IMG/VR virus record: IMGVR_UViG_3300008216_002988
Span: 1 to 63,996 of that record
Origin: a virus
Reading direction: 5' to 3' (one strand)
Length of the DNA: 63,996 nt
Shown here in pieces: positions 8,891 to 16,617 of this stretch (position 1 is the stretch's first letter; the number at the start of each line of letters is the position of its first letter). Below the pieces are notes generated by a model. It had not been told where the DNA came from. It saw only the letters and a list, made by a program, of their open reading frames with translations, and made no database searches. The position numbers and the translations under genes are program-made.

Positions 8891-9564
8891 TAACAGACAA
8901 GAAAATTTTAGCAGTCACTCTCGCCCGCGGCGGCTCAAAGAAGATTCCGAGAAAAAACATAATCGACATCAATGGTAAGCCGCTGCTAGCCTACACAACA
9001 GAGATCGTCAAGGAGAGTCAGTATGTGGATAAACATATTGTATCGACGGATGATTTGGAAATTGCAATGATCGTAGAAGAATGTGGAGCCGAGTTGCATA
9101 TGAGGCCCCCCCTTTTGGCACAAGATGATACTACCTCTGCAGCTGCGTTGATGGATGTTGTGCAAAGCAACCCCAACTATGACTATGTGGTGGAAGTCAT
9201 GGCCACAAATCCATTAAAAACGACAGAAGACCTTGACAAAGCACTAGAGAAGCTTTATGATACTGGAGCTGACTCTGTTGTATCGGTAGTGAGAATATGG
9301 GATCACCACCCCTCTAGAGTCAAATATATCAAAGAAGACAAGTTAATGGATTTTTACCCAGAGATACCCGAATCCCGCCGGCAAGATTTAACACCGGCAG
9401 CATATGTCAGAAACGGAAGTATATATGCAACGACTGTGGAGTCTTTCCTAGAACATGAGGTTCGCCTAGGCCCAGATACAAGGCCCTATATTATGTCAGA
9501 AGAGAACACGATTAATATCGATGAACCTAGAGATTTAGAGTTAGCAAGAATAATACTTAAATGA
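8887..9564 (+). CDS. neuA: Acylneuraminate cytidylyltransferase (CMP-nonulosonate synthetase)
   Basis: A 225-residue enzyme of the NeuA/PseF/LegF family, which uses CTP to activate a nonulosonic acid as its CMP form. The nucleotide-binding motif LARGGSKKIPRKN at residues 12-24 is nearly canonical. It is followed by KPLLAYT, VSTDD and VEVMATNPLKT, and a C-terminal INIDEPRDLELA segment completes the fold. Length is normal for the single-domain form. It lies directly after two sialyltransferase-like genes that would use its product, and before a dehydrogenase and a synthase. The symbol denotes the family, not a proven substrate. Confidence 0.88.
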   Translation: MITDKKILAVTLARGGSKKIPRKNIIDINGKPLLAYTTEIVKESQYVDKHIVSTDDLEIAMIVEECGAELHMRPPLLAQDDTTSAAALMDVVQSNPNYDYVVEVMATNPLKTTEDLDKALEKLYDTGADSVVSVVRIWDHHPSRVKYIKEDKLMDFYPEIPESRRQDLTPAAYVRNGSIYATTVESFLEHEVRLGPDTRPYIMSEENTINIDEPRDLELARIILK

Positions 9565-10493
9565 AAATTATATGTATAACACCAGTGACTGATACCATGA
9601 TGCAGAACCTTGAGACGAAAGGTGATGTCACATACTGTCCAAATATTAACAAAAATCAGCTGTCAGAGGCTCTTAAGGAAGACTACGACGTTATATTCAC
9701 CAACCCTAACAAACAGGGTTTCGTGCTTGATAAGGGCCTCCTGGGGCCCTCTAGCGTGTCTGTAATCTGTACAGCCTCGACGGGTACTAACCATATTGAC
9801 AAAAAATACTGCCAAGACAACAATATTACTATATTTTCTATAACGACGGATTATCCACTTTTGAGGAAAATCACATCAACAGCAGAGCACTCTTTTGCTC
9901 TAATGATGGCCTTGTTGAGAAATCTACCTAATTCACAGAATTCTGTTATTGCCGGGGCATGGAACTGGGAACCGTTTTTAGGTCGCCAAATCAACTGTTT
10001 GAAAATTGGTATTGTTGGCTATGGCCGCCTAGGCGAGATGATGGCGCGCTATTGTGCCGCTTTCGGAGCAGAGGTTTATATCTGTGATCCATATAAAAGT
10101 ACAGACATGAAATACCCCCAGGTTGATTCTTTAGAGCGACTGTTCGAAATTTGCGATGTGGTTTCTCTCCATGTGCATGTCACAGATGAAACAAAATATT
10201 TTATTAATAAAAAATTGCTTGCAAAAGTAACCAAATCAGTGTATCTTATCAATACGTCTCGTGGTGAGGTTGTTGATGAGAAGGACATCATTTCCATGTT
10301 AGAATCAGGTAAGTTAGCTGGATATGCGACAGATGTCGTTGAGGATGAATTTGGAGACGTATCGAACAGTCCAATAATCCAACACTTAGAAGATTTAAAT
10401 ATTATTGTTACTCCTCACATTGGGGGTATGACAAGTGATGCTAGGGAACTAGCTTATAATGGAGCAATTAACAAATTGGAGAATACAAAATGA
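9561..10493 (+). CDS. D-isomer 2-hydroxyacid dehydrogenase
   Basis: A 310-residue NAD-dependent enzyme of the D-2-hydroxyacid dehydrogenase family (SerA/LdhA type). The Rossmann motif is GIVGYGRLG at residues 150-158. Catalytic Arg234 lies in NTSRGEVVDE, an acidic residue follows in DVVEDEF, and His286 lies in TPHIGG. These enzymes interconvert 2-keto and 2-hydroxy acids. It sits between the CMP-sugar synthetase and the NeuB-type synthase with ATGA overlaps on both sides, which suggests a step in the same pathway, but the substrate is not known. Related enzymes appear in some bacterial surface-sugar clusters. Confidence 0.85.
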   Translation: MKIICITPVTDTMMQNLETKGDVTYCPNINKNQLSEALKEDYDVIFTNPNKQGFVLDKGLLGPSSVSVICTASTGTNHIDKKYCQDNNITIFSITTDYPLLRKITSTAEHSFALMMALLRNLPNSQNSVIAGAWNWEPFLGRQINCLKIGIVGYGRLGEMMARYCAAFGAEVYICDPYKSTDMKYPQVDSLERLFEICDVVSLHVHVTDETKYFINKKLLAKVTKSVYLINTSRGEVVDEKDIISMLESGKLAGYATDVVEDEFGDVSNSPIIQHLEDLNIIVTPHIGGMTSDARELAYNGAINKLENTK

Positions 10494-11293
10494 CAGAAAT
10501 TATTGCTGAAATCGGTTGGAATCATATGGGAGACATCGAGTTGGCTGATCGTATGATCGGTGCTGCAGCCCGAAGTGGCGCCACTTATGCTAAATTTCAA
10601 ACTTGGTCTGTTTCTAGGTTGAAAGACGGAGAGTGGGACAGGGACGGCCGCCGCCAAATCTACGAAAATGCAGAATTAACCGCAGCTGATCATATAGACT
10701 TGATGAACCTGTGTGACAAGCATAGCATTAAATTTCTATCATCAGTGTTTAGTGTTCCAGATGCTCAACTGCTAGCAGACTTGGGCCAGTCATCGGTTGT
10801 TAAGATTCCGAGTTTTGAATGCAGAAATGTAGAATTAATTGATTTCTGTAATGAGCACTTTAAGAAGGTTTATATGTCAACAGGCACATCCAAGTGGTCA
10901 GAATTACAGGAAATCGTACCAAGGTTCGATAAAGCTGAACTCACCCTTCTTCACTGTGTCTCTTCTTATCCATGCTTGCCAACCATGGCAAACATTTCAA
11001 AGCTAGCTGACTTAAAAACTCTTTGCCCTCGTATCGGCTATAGCGACCATATCATGGGAGTGGAGTCCGCGAAAGTGGCGTTAGCCTATGGTCTAGACGT
11101 TGTTGAGAAGCATTTTACGGTAGACCATGACCTTCCGGGCCGCGACAACAAGTTTGCAGTACTACCAGAGGAACTTAAGAGCCTATCGGAATTTATCACA
11201 CTTGTCAAAGAGATGCATCAGTTTCACGGGCTAGACTATCAGGCCGCAGAGGAAGGTGCCCGCAATGAATACGCGGGAAGATTTAATGGCTGA
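10490..11293 (+). CDS. neuB: NeuB-type nonulosonic acid synthase lacking the SAF domain
   Basis: A 267-residue TIM-barrel protein of the NeuB/PseI/LegI family, which condenses phosphoenolpyruvate with a hexosamine-derived sugar. Family marks in order: AEIGWNHMGD at 6-15, YAKFQTW with Lys35, VKIPSFE, MSTGTS, HCVSSYP, IGYSDH, and EKHFT followed by DLPGRDN. Typical members are about 340-350 residues with a C-terminal antifreeze-like (SAF) domain that closes over the active site of the partner subunit. Here the protein stops just after the barrel. The frame is intact, so this is a short form, not an obvious frameshift. It overlaps genes at both ends. Confidence 0.85.
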   Translation: MTEIIAEIGWNHMGDIELADRMIGAAARSGATYAKFQTWSVSRLKDGEWDRDGRRQIYENAELTAADHIDLMNLCDKHSIKFLSSVFSVPDAQLLADLGQSSVVKIPSFECRNVELIDFCNEHFKKVYMSTGTSKWSELQEIVPRFDKAELTLLHCVSSYPCLPTMANISKLADLKTLCPRIGYSDHIMGVESAKVALAYGLDVVEKHFTVDHDLPGRDNKFAVLPEELKSLSEFITLVKEMHQFHGLDYQAAEEGARNEYAGRFNG

Positions 11294-11930
11294 TAATATC
11301 TCTATTATTATTCGAAACAGGAACGAGGAGAGGTGGATAGGTTATGCTATTCAGTCTTCTCTAGACACATTTGAAAATCCGGAGATTATTGTCATTAATA
11401 ACAATTCAGTGGATCAGTCAATGGAGATCGTGAACGAGTTCTGTTTTTCTAATATTAAGATTTCAAACATTGACAATTATACCCCTGGTCGCGCCTTGAA
11501 CACTGCAGTGAGGGAGGCATCAAACGAAACAATTTTGATCCTATCAGCTCACAGTGTTATAACGAAGCCAGTCGATTTGGAAAAAGTCCAAAGACAGCTT
11601 CAGGAACATGTTGCTGTATTCGGAAAACAAACACCAGTATATCGCGGCCGCAAGATCACAAAGCGTTACGTTTGGTCACACTTTACAGACGAATCTGTGG
11701 TTAATATGTGGTCTGAGCCCGAGAGCAGACACTTCCTTCACAATGCTTTCTGCTTTTATAACAAAGGGGCATTGCTGGAAAATAAATTCGATGAACGGCT
11801 TTCTGGTAAAGAGGATCGTTACTGGGCTAATAAGGTTGTATCACGCGGCCTGACGTACCTATATGATGTAGAGTTACAATGTGACCACCATTGGACCCCA
11901 GCCGGCAACACTTGGAAAGGTTTGGGCTAA
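11286..11930 (+). CDS. Glycosyltransferase family 2-like
   Basis: I place the start at ATG 11286, preceded by GGGAAG, because the GT2 core strand SIIIRNRNEERWI follows at once; GTG 11256 would add ten residues inside the previous gene. The 214-residue protein has the GT2 segments IIVINNNSVD and YTPGRALNTAV. At the metal-binding position it shows SAHSV in place of DxD, a variant I believe occurs in some GT2 groups. A C-terminal GKEDRYWANKV segment fits the acceptor-side ED-x-x-W motif. It ends with a TAATG overlap into a cytidylyltransferase. Confidence 0.75.
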   Translation: MADNISIIIRNRNEERWIGYAIQSSLDTFENPEIIVINNNSVDQSMEIVNEFCFSNIKISNIDNYTPGRALNTAVREASNETILILSAHSVITKPVDLEKVQRQLQEHVAVFGKQTPVYRGRKITKRYVWSHFTDESVVNMWSEPESRHFLHNAFCFYNKGALLENKFDERLSGKEDRYWANKVVSRGLTYLYDVELQCDHHWTPAGNTWKGLG

Positions 11931-12493
11931 TGAGAATTGTTGCGTTTATACCAGCCAAGGGGAATTCGAACAGACTTAAGGGGAAAAACATGTTTCCTCT
12001 GAAAGATAAACCTCTAATTTGTTGGACTTTCGACGCGATCAAAGAATCAAAATACTTAGATGAGGTATATATTTCGACAGATAGTGAAGAAATCTCTAAC
12101 ATTTCCTTACTTTACGGCTTTAACGTCATAGAAAGGCCTCCGGAGCTTACGCTACAACATGTTGGAAAACAAGAGGTTTTAGAACATGCGATTGTTGAAA
12201 TAGAAGATGTGGAAAAAGTAGATTATATTTGTATGCTACAGGCAAATTCCCCTCAGATTGAGGCTTCTAAGATAGACGAAGCTGTCGAGAAAGTTGTAAA
12301 TTCGGCCGGCGAGGTGTGGGAGTGCTTATCGATAAACAAAGAAACCTTGTTTACTGATGGTGCTATAAGGGTTTTTCACCGAGATTGCTTAACTCGCAAA
12401 GGCCTAGGCATGTATATAAGTACTGTTTTGACCGATTACGTTGACGTACATACGATTGAAGATATAAGAAATATAGAGGCTACAGGCGCTTAG
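11930..12493 (+). CDS. Second acylneuraminate cytidylyltransferase-like protein
   Basis: Start chosen at ATG 11930, forming TAATG with the previous stop, because the CTP-binding motif IPAKGNSNRLKGKN begins at residue 7. The 187-residue protein keeps KPLICWTFDA, VYISTDSEE, CMLQANSP and a C-terminal VHTIEDIRNIEA, the ends of the NeuA fold, but is about 40 residues shorter than usual and seems to lack part of the dimerisation arm. It may activate a different sugar acid from the first cytidylyltransferase at 8887. Lower-confidence alternative: a related nucleotidyltransferase for another acidic sugar. Confidence 0.78.
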   Translation: MRIVAFIPAKGNSNRLKGKNMFPLKDKPLICWTFDAIKESKYLDEVYISTDSEEISNISLLYGFNVIERPPELTLQHVGKQEVLEHAIVEIEDVEKVDYICMLQANSPQIEASKIDEAVEKVVNSAGEVWECLSINKETLFTDGAIRVFHRDCLTRKGLGMYISTVLTDYVDVHTIEDIRNIEATGA

Positions 12494-13153
12494 ATGTATA
12501 AAGTTACTGTTGGTATATGCTGTTTTAATCAAGACGATTGGGTGTATCGTTGTTTGAGGAGTCTATCATCTCAAAGTATGCACAAAGACGATTTTGAAGT
12601 TGTTATTGTAGACGATAACCACAAACCCAGCCAAACGCTAGAGGATGTATGCGCCGCAATGTCTAACGTATTGAACATACGACTGGTAAGGAACGAAACG
12701 AACATTGGCCTGCCCGCCTCATTGAATAGGATTCTAAAAACGGCCCGCGGCAAATACTTTGTTAGAGTAGACTCTGATGATTATGTGTCCAGGCATTTCC
12801 TCTATATGTTATCGACGTTTTTAGAGATGAATGAGAACTATCAAGCCGTTTATTGCGATTATATGAAAGTCAACCATGTTGGCCAGAAGTTGGGGTATTA
12901 TGATGCACATACTGCCCCTATAGCGTGCGGTGTCATGTTTACATATGAATCACTTTGTTCATTAAATTTTTATAACGAAGAGTATAAAATGAGAGAAGGG
13001 CATGAATTGTTGGAGAGATTCCAGCAGAATTATTCAATGTACCACCTAGAAGCACCACTGTATCGGTACAGGATACATGAAGAGAATAGAACAAACAACA
13101 AAAAGCAAGTAGAATACTACGATTCAAAGCTTAAAGGAGAAGAAAATGGCTAG
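12494..13153 (+). CDS. Glycosyltransferase family 2
   Basis: A 219-residue GT-A enzyme with VGICCFNQDDWV at the N-terminus, VVIVDDN at residues 36-42, NIGLPASLN, and the metal-binding VDSDD at 92-96. A late YRYRIHEEN segment is usual in GT2 enzymes. It starts directly after the previous stop with no gap, and its 3' end overlaps the epimerase start by eight bases while supplying that gene's ribosome binding site (AAAGGAG). Sugar donor is unknown. Confidence 0.85.
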   Translation: MYKVTVGICCFNQDDWVYRCLRSLSSQSMHKDDFEVVIVDDNHKPSQTLEDVCAAMSNVLNIRLVRNETNIGLPASLNRILKTARGKYFVRVDSDDYVSRHFLYMLSTFLEMNENYQAVYCDYMKVNHVGQKLGYYDAHTAPIACGVMFTYESLCSLNFYNEEYKMREGHELLERFQQNYSMYHLEAPLYRYRIHEENRTNNKKQVEYYDSKLKGEENG

Positions 13154-14021
13154 ATGTTTAGTAACAGGGCATAAAGGGTATATTGGTACCAAGCTCGTTG
13201 AGGAATTAGAACGACAGGGGCATGAGGTCGTAGGGATCGATCTGCAAGATGGAAAAGATGTAATATTAGAATTGCAAGAACATACAGATGGAGGGTTTCA
13301 CCCCCACTACGTAAATTTTAAACCAGAATATCTGTTCCACTTAGCTTGTATCCCTCGCGTCGCCTACAGTGTAGAGCAACCTGTTGAAACAATGCAGAAC
13401 AACGTTCTAGCCACTAGCGTTGCCCTTAATTTTGCGCGCAAGAACGGGGTAAAGCGGTTTGTATATTCAAGCTCCTCTTCGGTACGTGGCAATGGGAATG
13501 GTCCTGTTAGTCCATATGCTCTTCAGAAGTACACATCTGAGTTAGAAGTGGGAATGTACAGCGCCCTTTATGGCACGATGGACACTGTGTCTCTTCGTTA
13601 CTTCAATGTTTATTCACACGATCAACAGGCCTCTGGCCCATACGCTACTGCCGTCGCAGCATATATGAGAGCCGTGAGAGAGGGTACCACCCCTCACATC
13701 ACTGGAGATGGAGAGCAGCGCCGCGATATGTCTCACGTACTGGATATTGTTTCTGCAAACATATTCGCCATGGAACACACTAAGGATTTTTCTGGCCAAC
13801 ACTTTGACGTTGGAACTGGAAGTAATATATCTCTTAACCAGATAAAAAATATTGTACAAAAACACCACCCTAGTGTAGAATTTGAATATGTTGAAGACCG
13901 CGCCGGCGATGTACGCAATACAAAAGCAAATATGGTGCCACTAATGGAATTGGGATGGACGCCTAGCTGGAATATTAACGATGGCATTGAGGACTGTTTT
14001 GAGCGAACGAGAGTAGGGTAG
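13146..14021 (+). CDS. NAD-dependent sugar epimerase/dehydratase (extended SDR)
   Basis: A 291-residue short-chain dehydrogenase of the nucleotide-sugar epimerase group (GalE/WbpP/RmlB-like). NAD-binding GHKGYIG at residues 8-14, the SSSSSV strand with the catalytic Ser, Tyr124-x3-Lys128 in YALQK, and LRYFNVY after it are all present. RRDMSHVLDI is the usual late motif of sugar epimerases. It acts on a nucleotide-bound sugar, probably UDP-linked given the adjacent UDP-sugar dehydrogenase-like gene, although neither substrate is proven. Confidence 0.87.
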   Translation: MARCLVTGHKGYIGTKLVEELERQGHEVVGIDLQDGKDVILELQEHTDGGFHPHYVNFKPEYLFHLACIPRVAYSVEQPVETMQNNVLATSVALNFARKNGVKRFVYSSSSSVRGNGNGPVSPYALQKYTSELEVGMYSALYGTMDTVSLRYFNVYSHDQQASGPYATAVAAYMRAVREGTTPHITGDGEQRRDMSHVLDIVSANIFAMEHTKDFSGQHFDVGTGSNISLNQIKNIVQKHHPSVEFEYVEDRAGDVRNTKANMVPLMELGWTPSWNINDGIEDCFERTRVG

Positions 14022-14022
14022 T

Positions 14023-14871
14023 ATGAAAGAGAAGATCGGTATTATAGGAAATGGATTTGTAGGCTCTGCAATTGCGTCCGGCTTCGCGCTGCATGCAGAT
14101 GTGAAGGTCTATGATGTAGATACAACTAGGTCGACCCACAGCATGGGGCATGTCATAAATGAATCTAATGTTATTTTTGTTTCGGTACCGACTCCAATGC
14201 TTCACACCCTAGGCGGAAAGATTGATACAACAATCATGGATGGGGTTTTCGAACAAATTTCCATGTTGAATAATCGAAAAGACAATATCTTTGTGGTGAA
14301 ATCTACAATTGTACCCGGAACAATCGAGAGGTACATAGAAAGATATCCCAAGCTCAACATCGTGTTTAGTCCCGAGTTCTTAACCGAACGTGCTGCGCGC
14401 TTTGATTTTATTAATGCATCTAGGATTATTTTAGGTGGAGAATCCAAGCTAACTGAGCAAGTGGAAAACACTCTAAGAGTAAGGTTCCCCCATGTTAGAA
14501 TCATCCACACAGATGTAGCTACGGCTCAATTTATCAAGTATATGGCAAATTGCTTTTTCGCAACAAAAGTTTCATTCATGAATGAGATGAAACAAGGAGC
14601 AGACAAATTGGGCGTTAATTGGGATGATGCCATATTAGGCTTCATCACAGACGGCCGTATCGGGAATTCGCATATCGATGTCCCAGGTCACGATGGTAGC
14701 CTAGGTTTTGGAGGCAAATGCTTTCCAAAAGACTTGAATGCATTTATTGAACTGTTCCACGAGAATGGTATTGATCCGGCAGTTATGGAATCAGTTTGGA
14801 AGAAGAATTTAGAAGTAAGAAAAAACTTAGATTGGGCCGAGATTGTCGGCGCAGTAACTAACAAAAACTAA
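14023..14871 (+). CDS. UDP-glucose/GDP-mannose dehydrogenase family, short form
   Basis: A 282-residue protein with the NAD-binding GIIGNGFVG at residues 6-14, SVPTPM, VKSTIVPGT, FSPEFLTE, the helix residues Lys172 and Asn176 in IKYMAN, and catalytic Cys233 in GFGGKCFPKD. Family members oxidise a nucleotide-sugar C6 alcohol to a carboxylate. They usually have 390-450 residues with a third domain binding the nucleotide sugar; that domain is missing here. It could work as a short form, complex with another protein, or use a different substrate. Last gene of the glycan island. Confidence 0.83.
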   Translation: MKEKIGIIGNGFVGSAIASGFALHADVKVYDVDTTRSTHSMGHVINESNVIFVSVPTPMLHTLGGKIDTTIMDGVFEQISMLNNRKDNIFVVKSTIVPGTIERYIERYPKLNIVFSPEFLTERAARFDFINASRIILGGESKLTEQVENTLRVRFPHVRIIHTDVATAQFIKYMANCFFATKVSFMNEMKQGADKLGVNWDDAILGFITDGRIGNSHIDVPGHDGSLGFGGKCFPKDLNAFIELFHENGIDPAVMESVWKKNLEVRKNLDWAEIVGAVTNKN

Positions 14872-14884
14872 GAGGAGTTTTAAG

Positions 14885-15115
14885 ATGAAGTTAAGTAAGC
14901 AAGCACTTGGGGCAATCATGATGACCCTACAGAAATCATTAATGGAACAAAGCGATATCGTTCCAGTTTTAGAGGGGTTTAATTTGACTCCAGATGAGGA
15001 CGATGGAAACGTATTGCACGTTGCAAACCCCCCTGTCGTCAGTTTCGAAAACGTTAACCCTGAGGTCGCAACCGCAGAAACCACCGAGACTGATACTACA
15101 GATACAGAAGCATAA
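14885..15115 (+). CDS. Small conserved phage protein, function unknown
   Basis: A 76-residue protein with a helical N-terminal half (LSKQALGAIMMTLQKSL) and an acidic, Thr-rich C-terminal tail. From memory, similar short proteins occur in marine T4-like phages, but I do not know their role. It has a strong ribosome binding site (GAGGAG). It opens a run of small genes leading to the late sigma factor. No membrane segment or metal motif is seen. Confidence 0.7.
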   Translation: MKLSKQALGAIMMTLQKSLMEQSDIVPVLEGFNLTPDEDDGNVLHVANPPVVSFENVNPEVATAETTETDTTDTEA

Positions 15116-15118
15116 AAC

Positions 15119-15367
15119 ATGCCGAGATACACATATCAATGTAGTTCCTGTAATGACATGTTGAATGTGTATCACTCCATTAAGGACGTTTTGGAAGATT
15201 GTACCTTATGCGAGACTACGGGTTCTTTGGGCCGGCTATTGAGTCGACCTTTATACACTACGAAAGTTGCAACAAAAGCAAAAATCGGAGAAGTCACAGA
15301 AAACTTTATCGAGGATGCTAAGAAAGAACTAGCCCAGCAAAAGAAAGGGCTAAAGAAAAAAAGATGA
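15119..15367 (+). CDS. FmdB-like zinc-ribbon protein
   Basis: An 82-residue protein that begins PRYTYQCSSC, close to the start of FmdB/CxxC-CxxC zinc-ribbon proteins. Cys8-x2-Cys11 and Cys28-x2-Cys31 would hold one zinc ion. The C-terminal half is basic and helical, rich in Lys and Gln. FmdB-type domains are assumed to act in regulation, but in phages their role is unknown. Its TGA overlaps the next ATG. Confidence 0.75.
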   Translation: MPRYTYQCSSCNDMLNVYHSIKDVLEDCTLCETTGSLGRLLSRPLYTTKVATKAKIGEVTENFIEDAKKELAQQKKGLKKKR

Positions 15368-15681
15368 TAATAGTTGTTATACTATCTGTATTATTGAATA
15401 TTCTTTTAGTCTGGTATCTGTATAAGGTGCTGGCCAAATTATTGTATACTTCCGACAACTTGGGCGACTTATATCTCATCACTAGAACATACAAAGAAAT
15501 GGTTAGCTCCATGTATGGTATGGATATGTTTTATGGAGAGCCTGTGATACAAGAACTACTCGCGCGATCCAAAGAATTGGTTGAAGAGATTGAGAAGTTT
15601 GAGGAAATATACGAAATTACAACGAATATTGAATTTGAGGATGAACTAGATGCCGCCGAAGAAGAGAAAAAAGAGAACTAA
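15364..15681 (+). CDS. Small protein with N-terminal membrane segment
   Basis: A 105-residue protein. Residues 2-20 (IIVVILSVLLNILLVWYLY) form a clear membrane anchor. The rest is soluble, helical and very acidic, ending EEEKKEN. No family is recognised. It overlaps the zinc-ribbon gene by four bases and the sigma factor gene by 32 bases, so it is likely co-translated with them. Confidence 0.7.
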   Translation: MIIVVILSVLLNILLVWYLYKVLAKLLYTSDNLGDLYLITRTYKEMVSSMYGMDMFYGEPVIQELLARSKELVEEIEKFEEIYEITTNIEFEDELDAAEEEKKEN

Positions 15682-16345
15682 AAATTTATATTTTACCAAA
15701 GATCACGAACTAGCGATCATTGAATATACAAAAACTCCGTCAAGAGCTAAGAGATCAGAGTTGTATATCGAGTGGATTCAGCCGGCCTTTGATCAAATGG
15801 TAGACAAAATTATTTATACTTACCGGTTTGGTAATCTGCCAAACATTGAGTACCTTAAGCAAGATTGCAAGATCTGGTTAACCACCATTTTAGATAAATA
15901 TGATCCAAGCAAAGGATCGAAGGCGTTCTCATACTTTTCAGTTGTTACAAAAAACTGGTTTATTCATAAAGTAAAAAAGAACAACACTCGGGCCCGTAGA
16001 GAAGTCTTTCTAGAAGATATAACTAGCGAAAGAGACGTTGAGAAGATCAGCGAAGAGTTGAGTTATATTAGAGAAAGGCAAATGAAAGAGTTCTGGTTGC
16101 ACTTTTACCATGAAATGAACACGTGGCACAGCGCAAACCTCAAGCCGAATGAACGAAAAGTTTTAGAAGCTATCCGAATTTTGTTTGAAAGTTCGGAAGA
16201 TATTGAAATTTTCAATAAAAAGGCTATTTACTTATACTTACGAGAGCTTACAGGTCTTAACACCAAGCAGGTTGTTAACATACTTAACAAGTTACGAGCG
16301 AAATACAGGAATTTTAGGAACAAATGGGACGCGGGCGAGATTTAG
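15650..16345 (+). CDS. 55: Late-transcription sigma factor, T4 gp55-like
   Basis: A 231-residue basic protein. Residues 70-110 resemble sigma region 2: a helix with WLTTILDKYDPSKG, then KAFSYFSVVTKNWFIHKVKK, similar to the core-binding and -10-reading helices of T4 gp55 and related phage late sigma factors. T4 gp55 has 185 residues, so this one is longer, with a helical C-terminal part (residues 160-225, EIFNKKAIYLYLRELTGL) that may add a DNA-binding region. It would redirect host RNA polymerase to late promoters. The start lies inside the preceding gene. Confidence 0.75.
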   Translation: MPPKKRKKRTKNLYFTKDHELAIIEYTKTPSRAKRSELYIEWIQPAFDQMVDKIIYTYRFGNLPNIEYLKQDCKIWLTTILDKYDPSKGSKAFSYFSVVTKNWFIHKVKKNNTRARREVFLEDITSERDVEKISEELSYIRERQMKEFWLHFYHEMNTWHSANLKPNERKVLEAIRILFESSEDIEIFNKKAIYLYLRELTGLNTKQVVNILNKLRAKYRNFRNKWDAGEI

Positions 16346-16617
16346 AAGAGTACATAGAGGAGATCACGAACAACGTGCGAGAAGATCGCGCAGTTGCTAA
16401 GGTCCTTCTCATTGAAGCAATGCATGAGATGAAAAGCTCCGATGTCGCGCGCAAAGATCTAGGGCCCTTGGCAGCAAAATACGTCGAGAACCTGCAGCGT
16501 TCCAACGAACAACTCGTTAAACTGTCGGCTATAATTCAGAGAAAAGACAACAAAAATACAGGCTTATCCGCGGAAGACAAATCAGACATATATGAGATGA
16601 TCAAGGATAAGGAGTGA
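16324..16617 (+). CDS. Small helical protein overlapping the sigma gene, unknown
   Basis: A 97-residue protein predicted all helical by composition, with AVAKVLLIEAMHEM and AAKYVENLQRSNEQLVKLSA as its main helices. No cysteines and no membrane segment. It overlaps the late sigma gene by 22 bases and the next gene by one (TGATG). A transcription partner such as a gp33-like co-activator is conceivable from position alone, but nothing in the sequence proves it. Confidence 0.65.
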   Translation: MGRGRDLEEYIEEITNNVREDRAVAKVLLIEAMHEMKSSDVARKDLGPLAAKYVENLQRSNEQLVKLSAIIQRKDNKNTGLSAEDKSDIYEMIKDKE

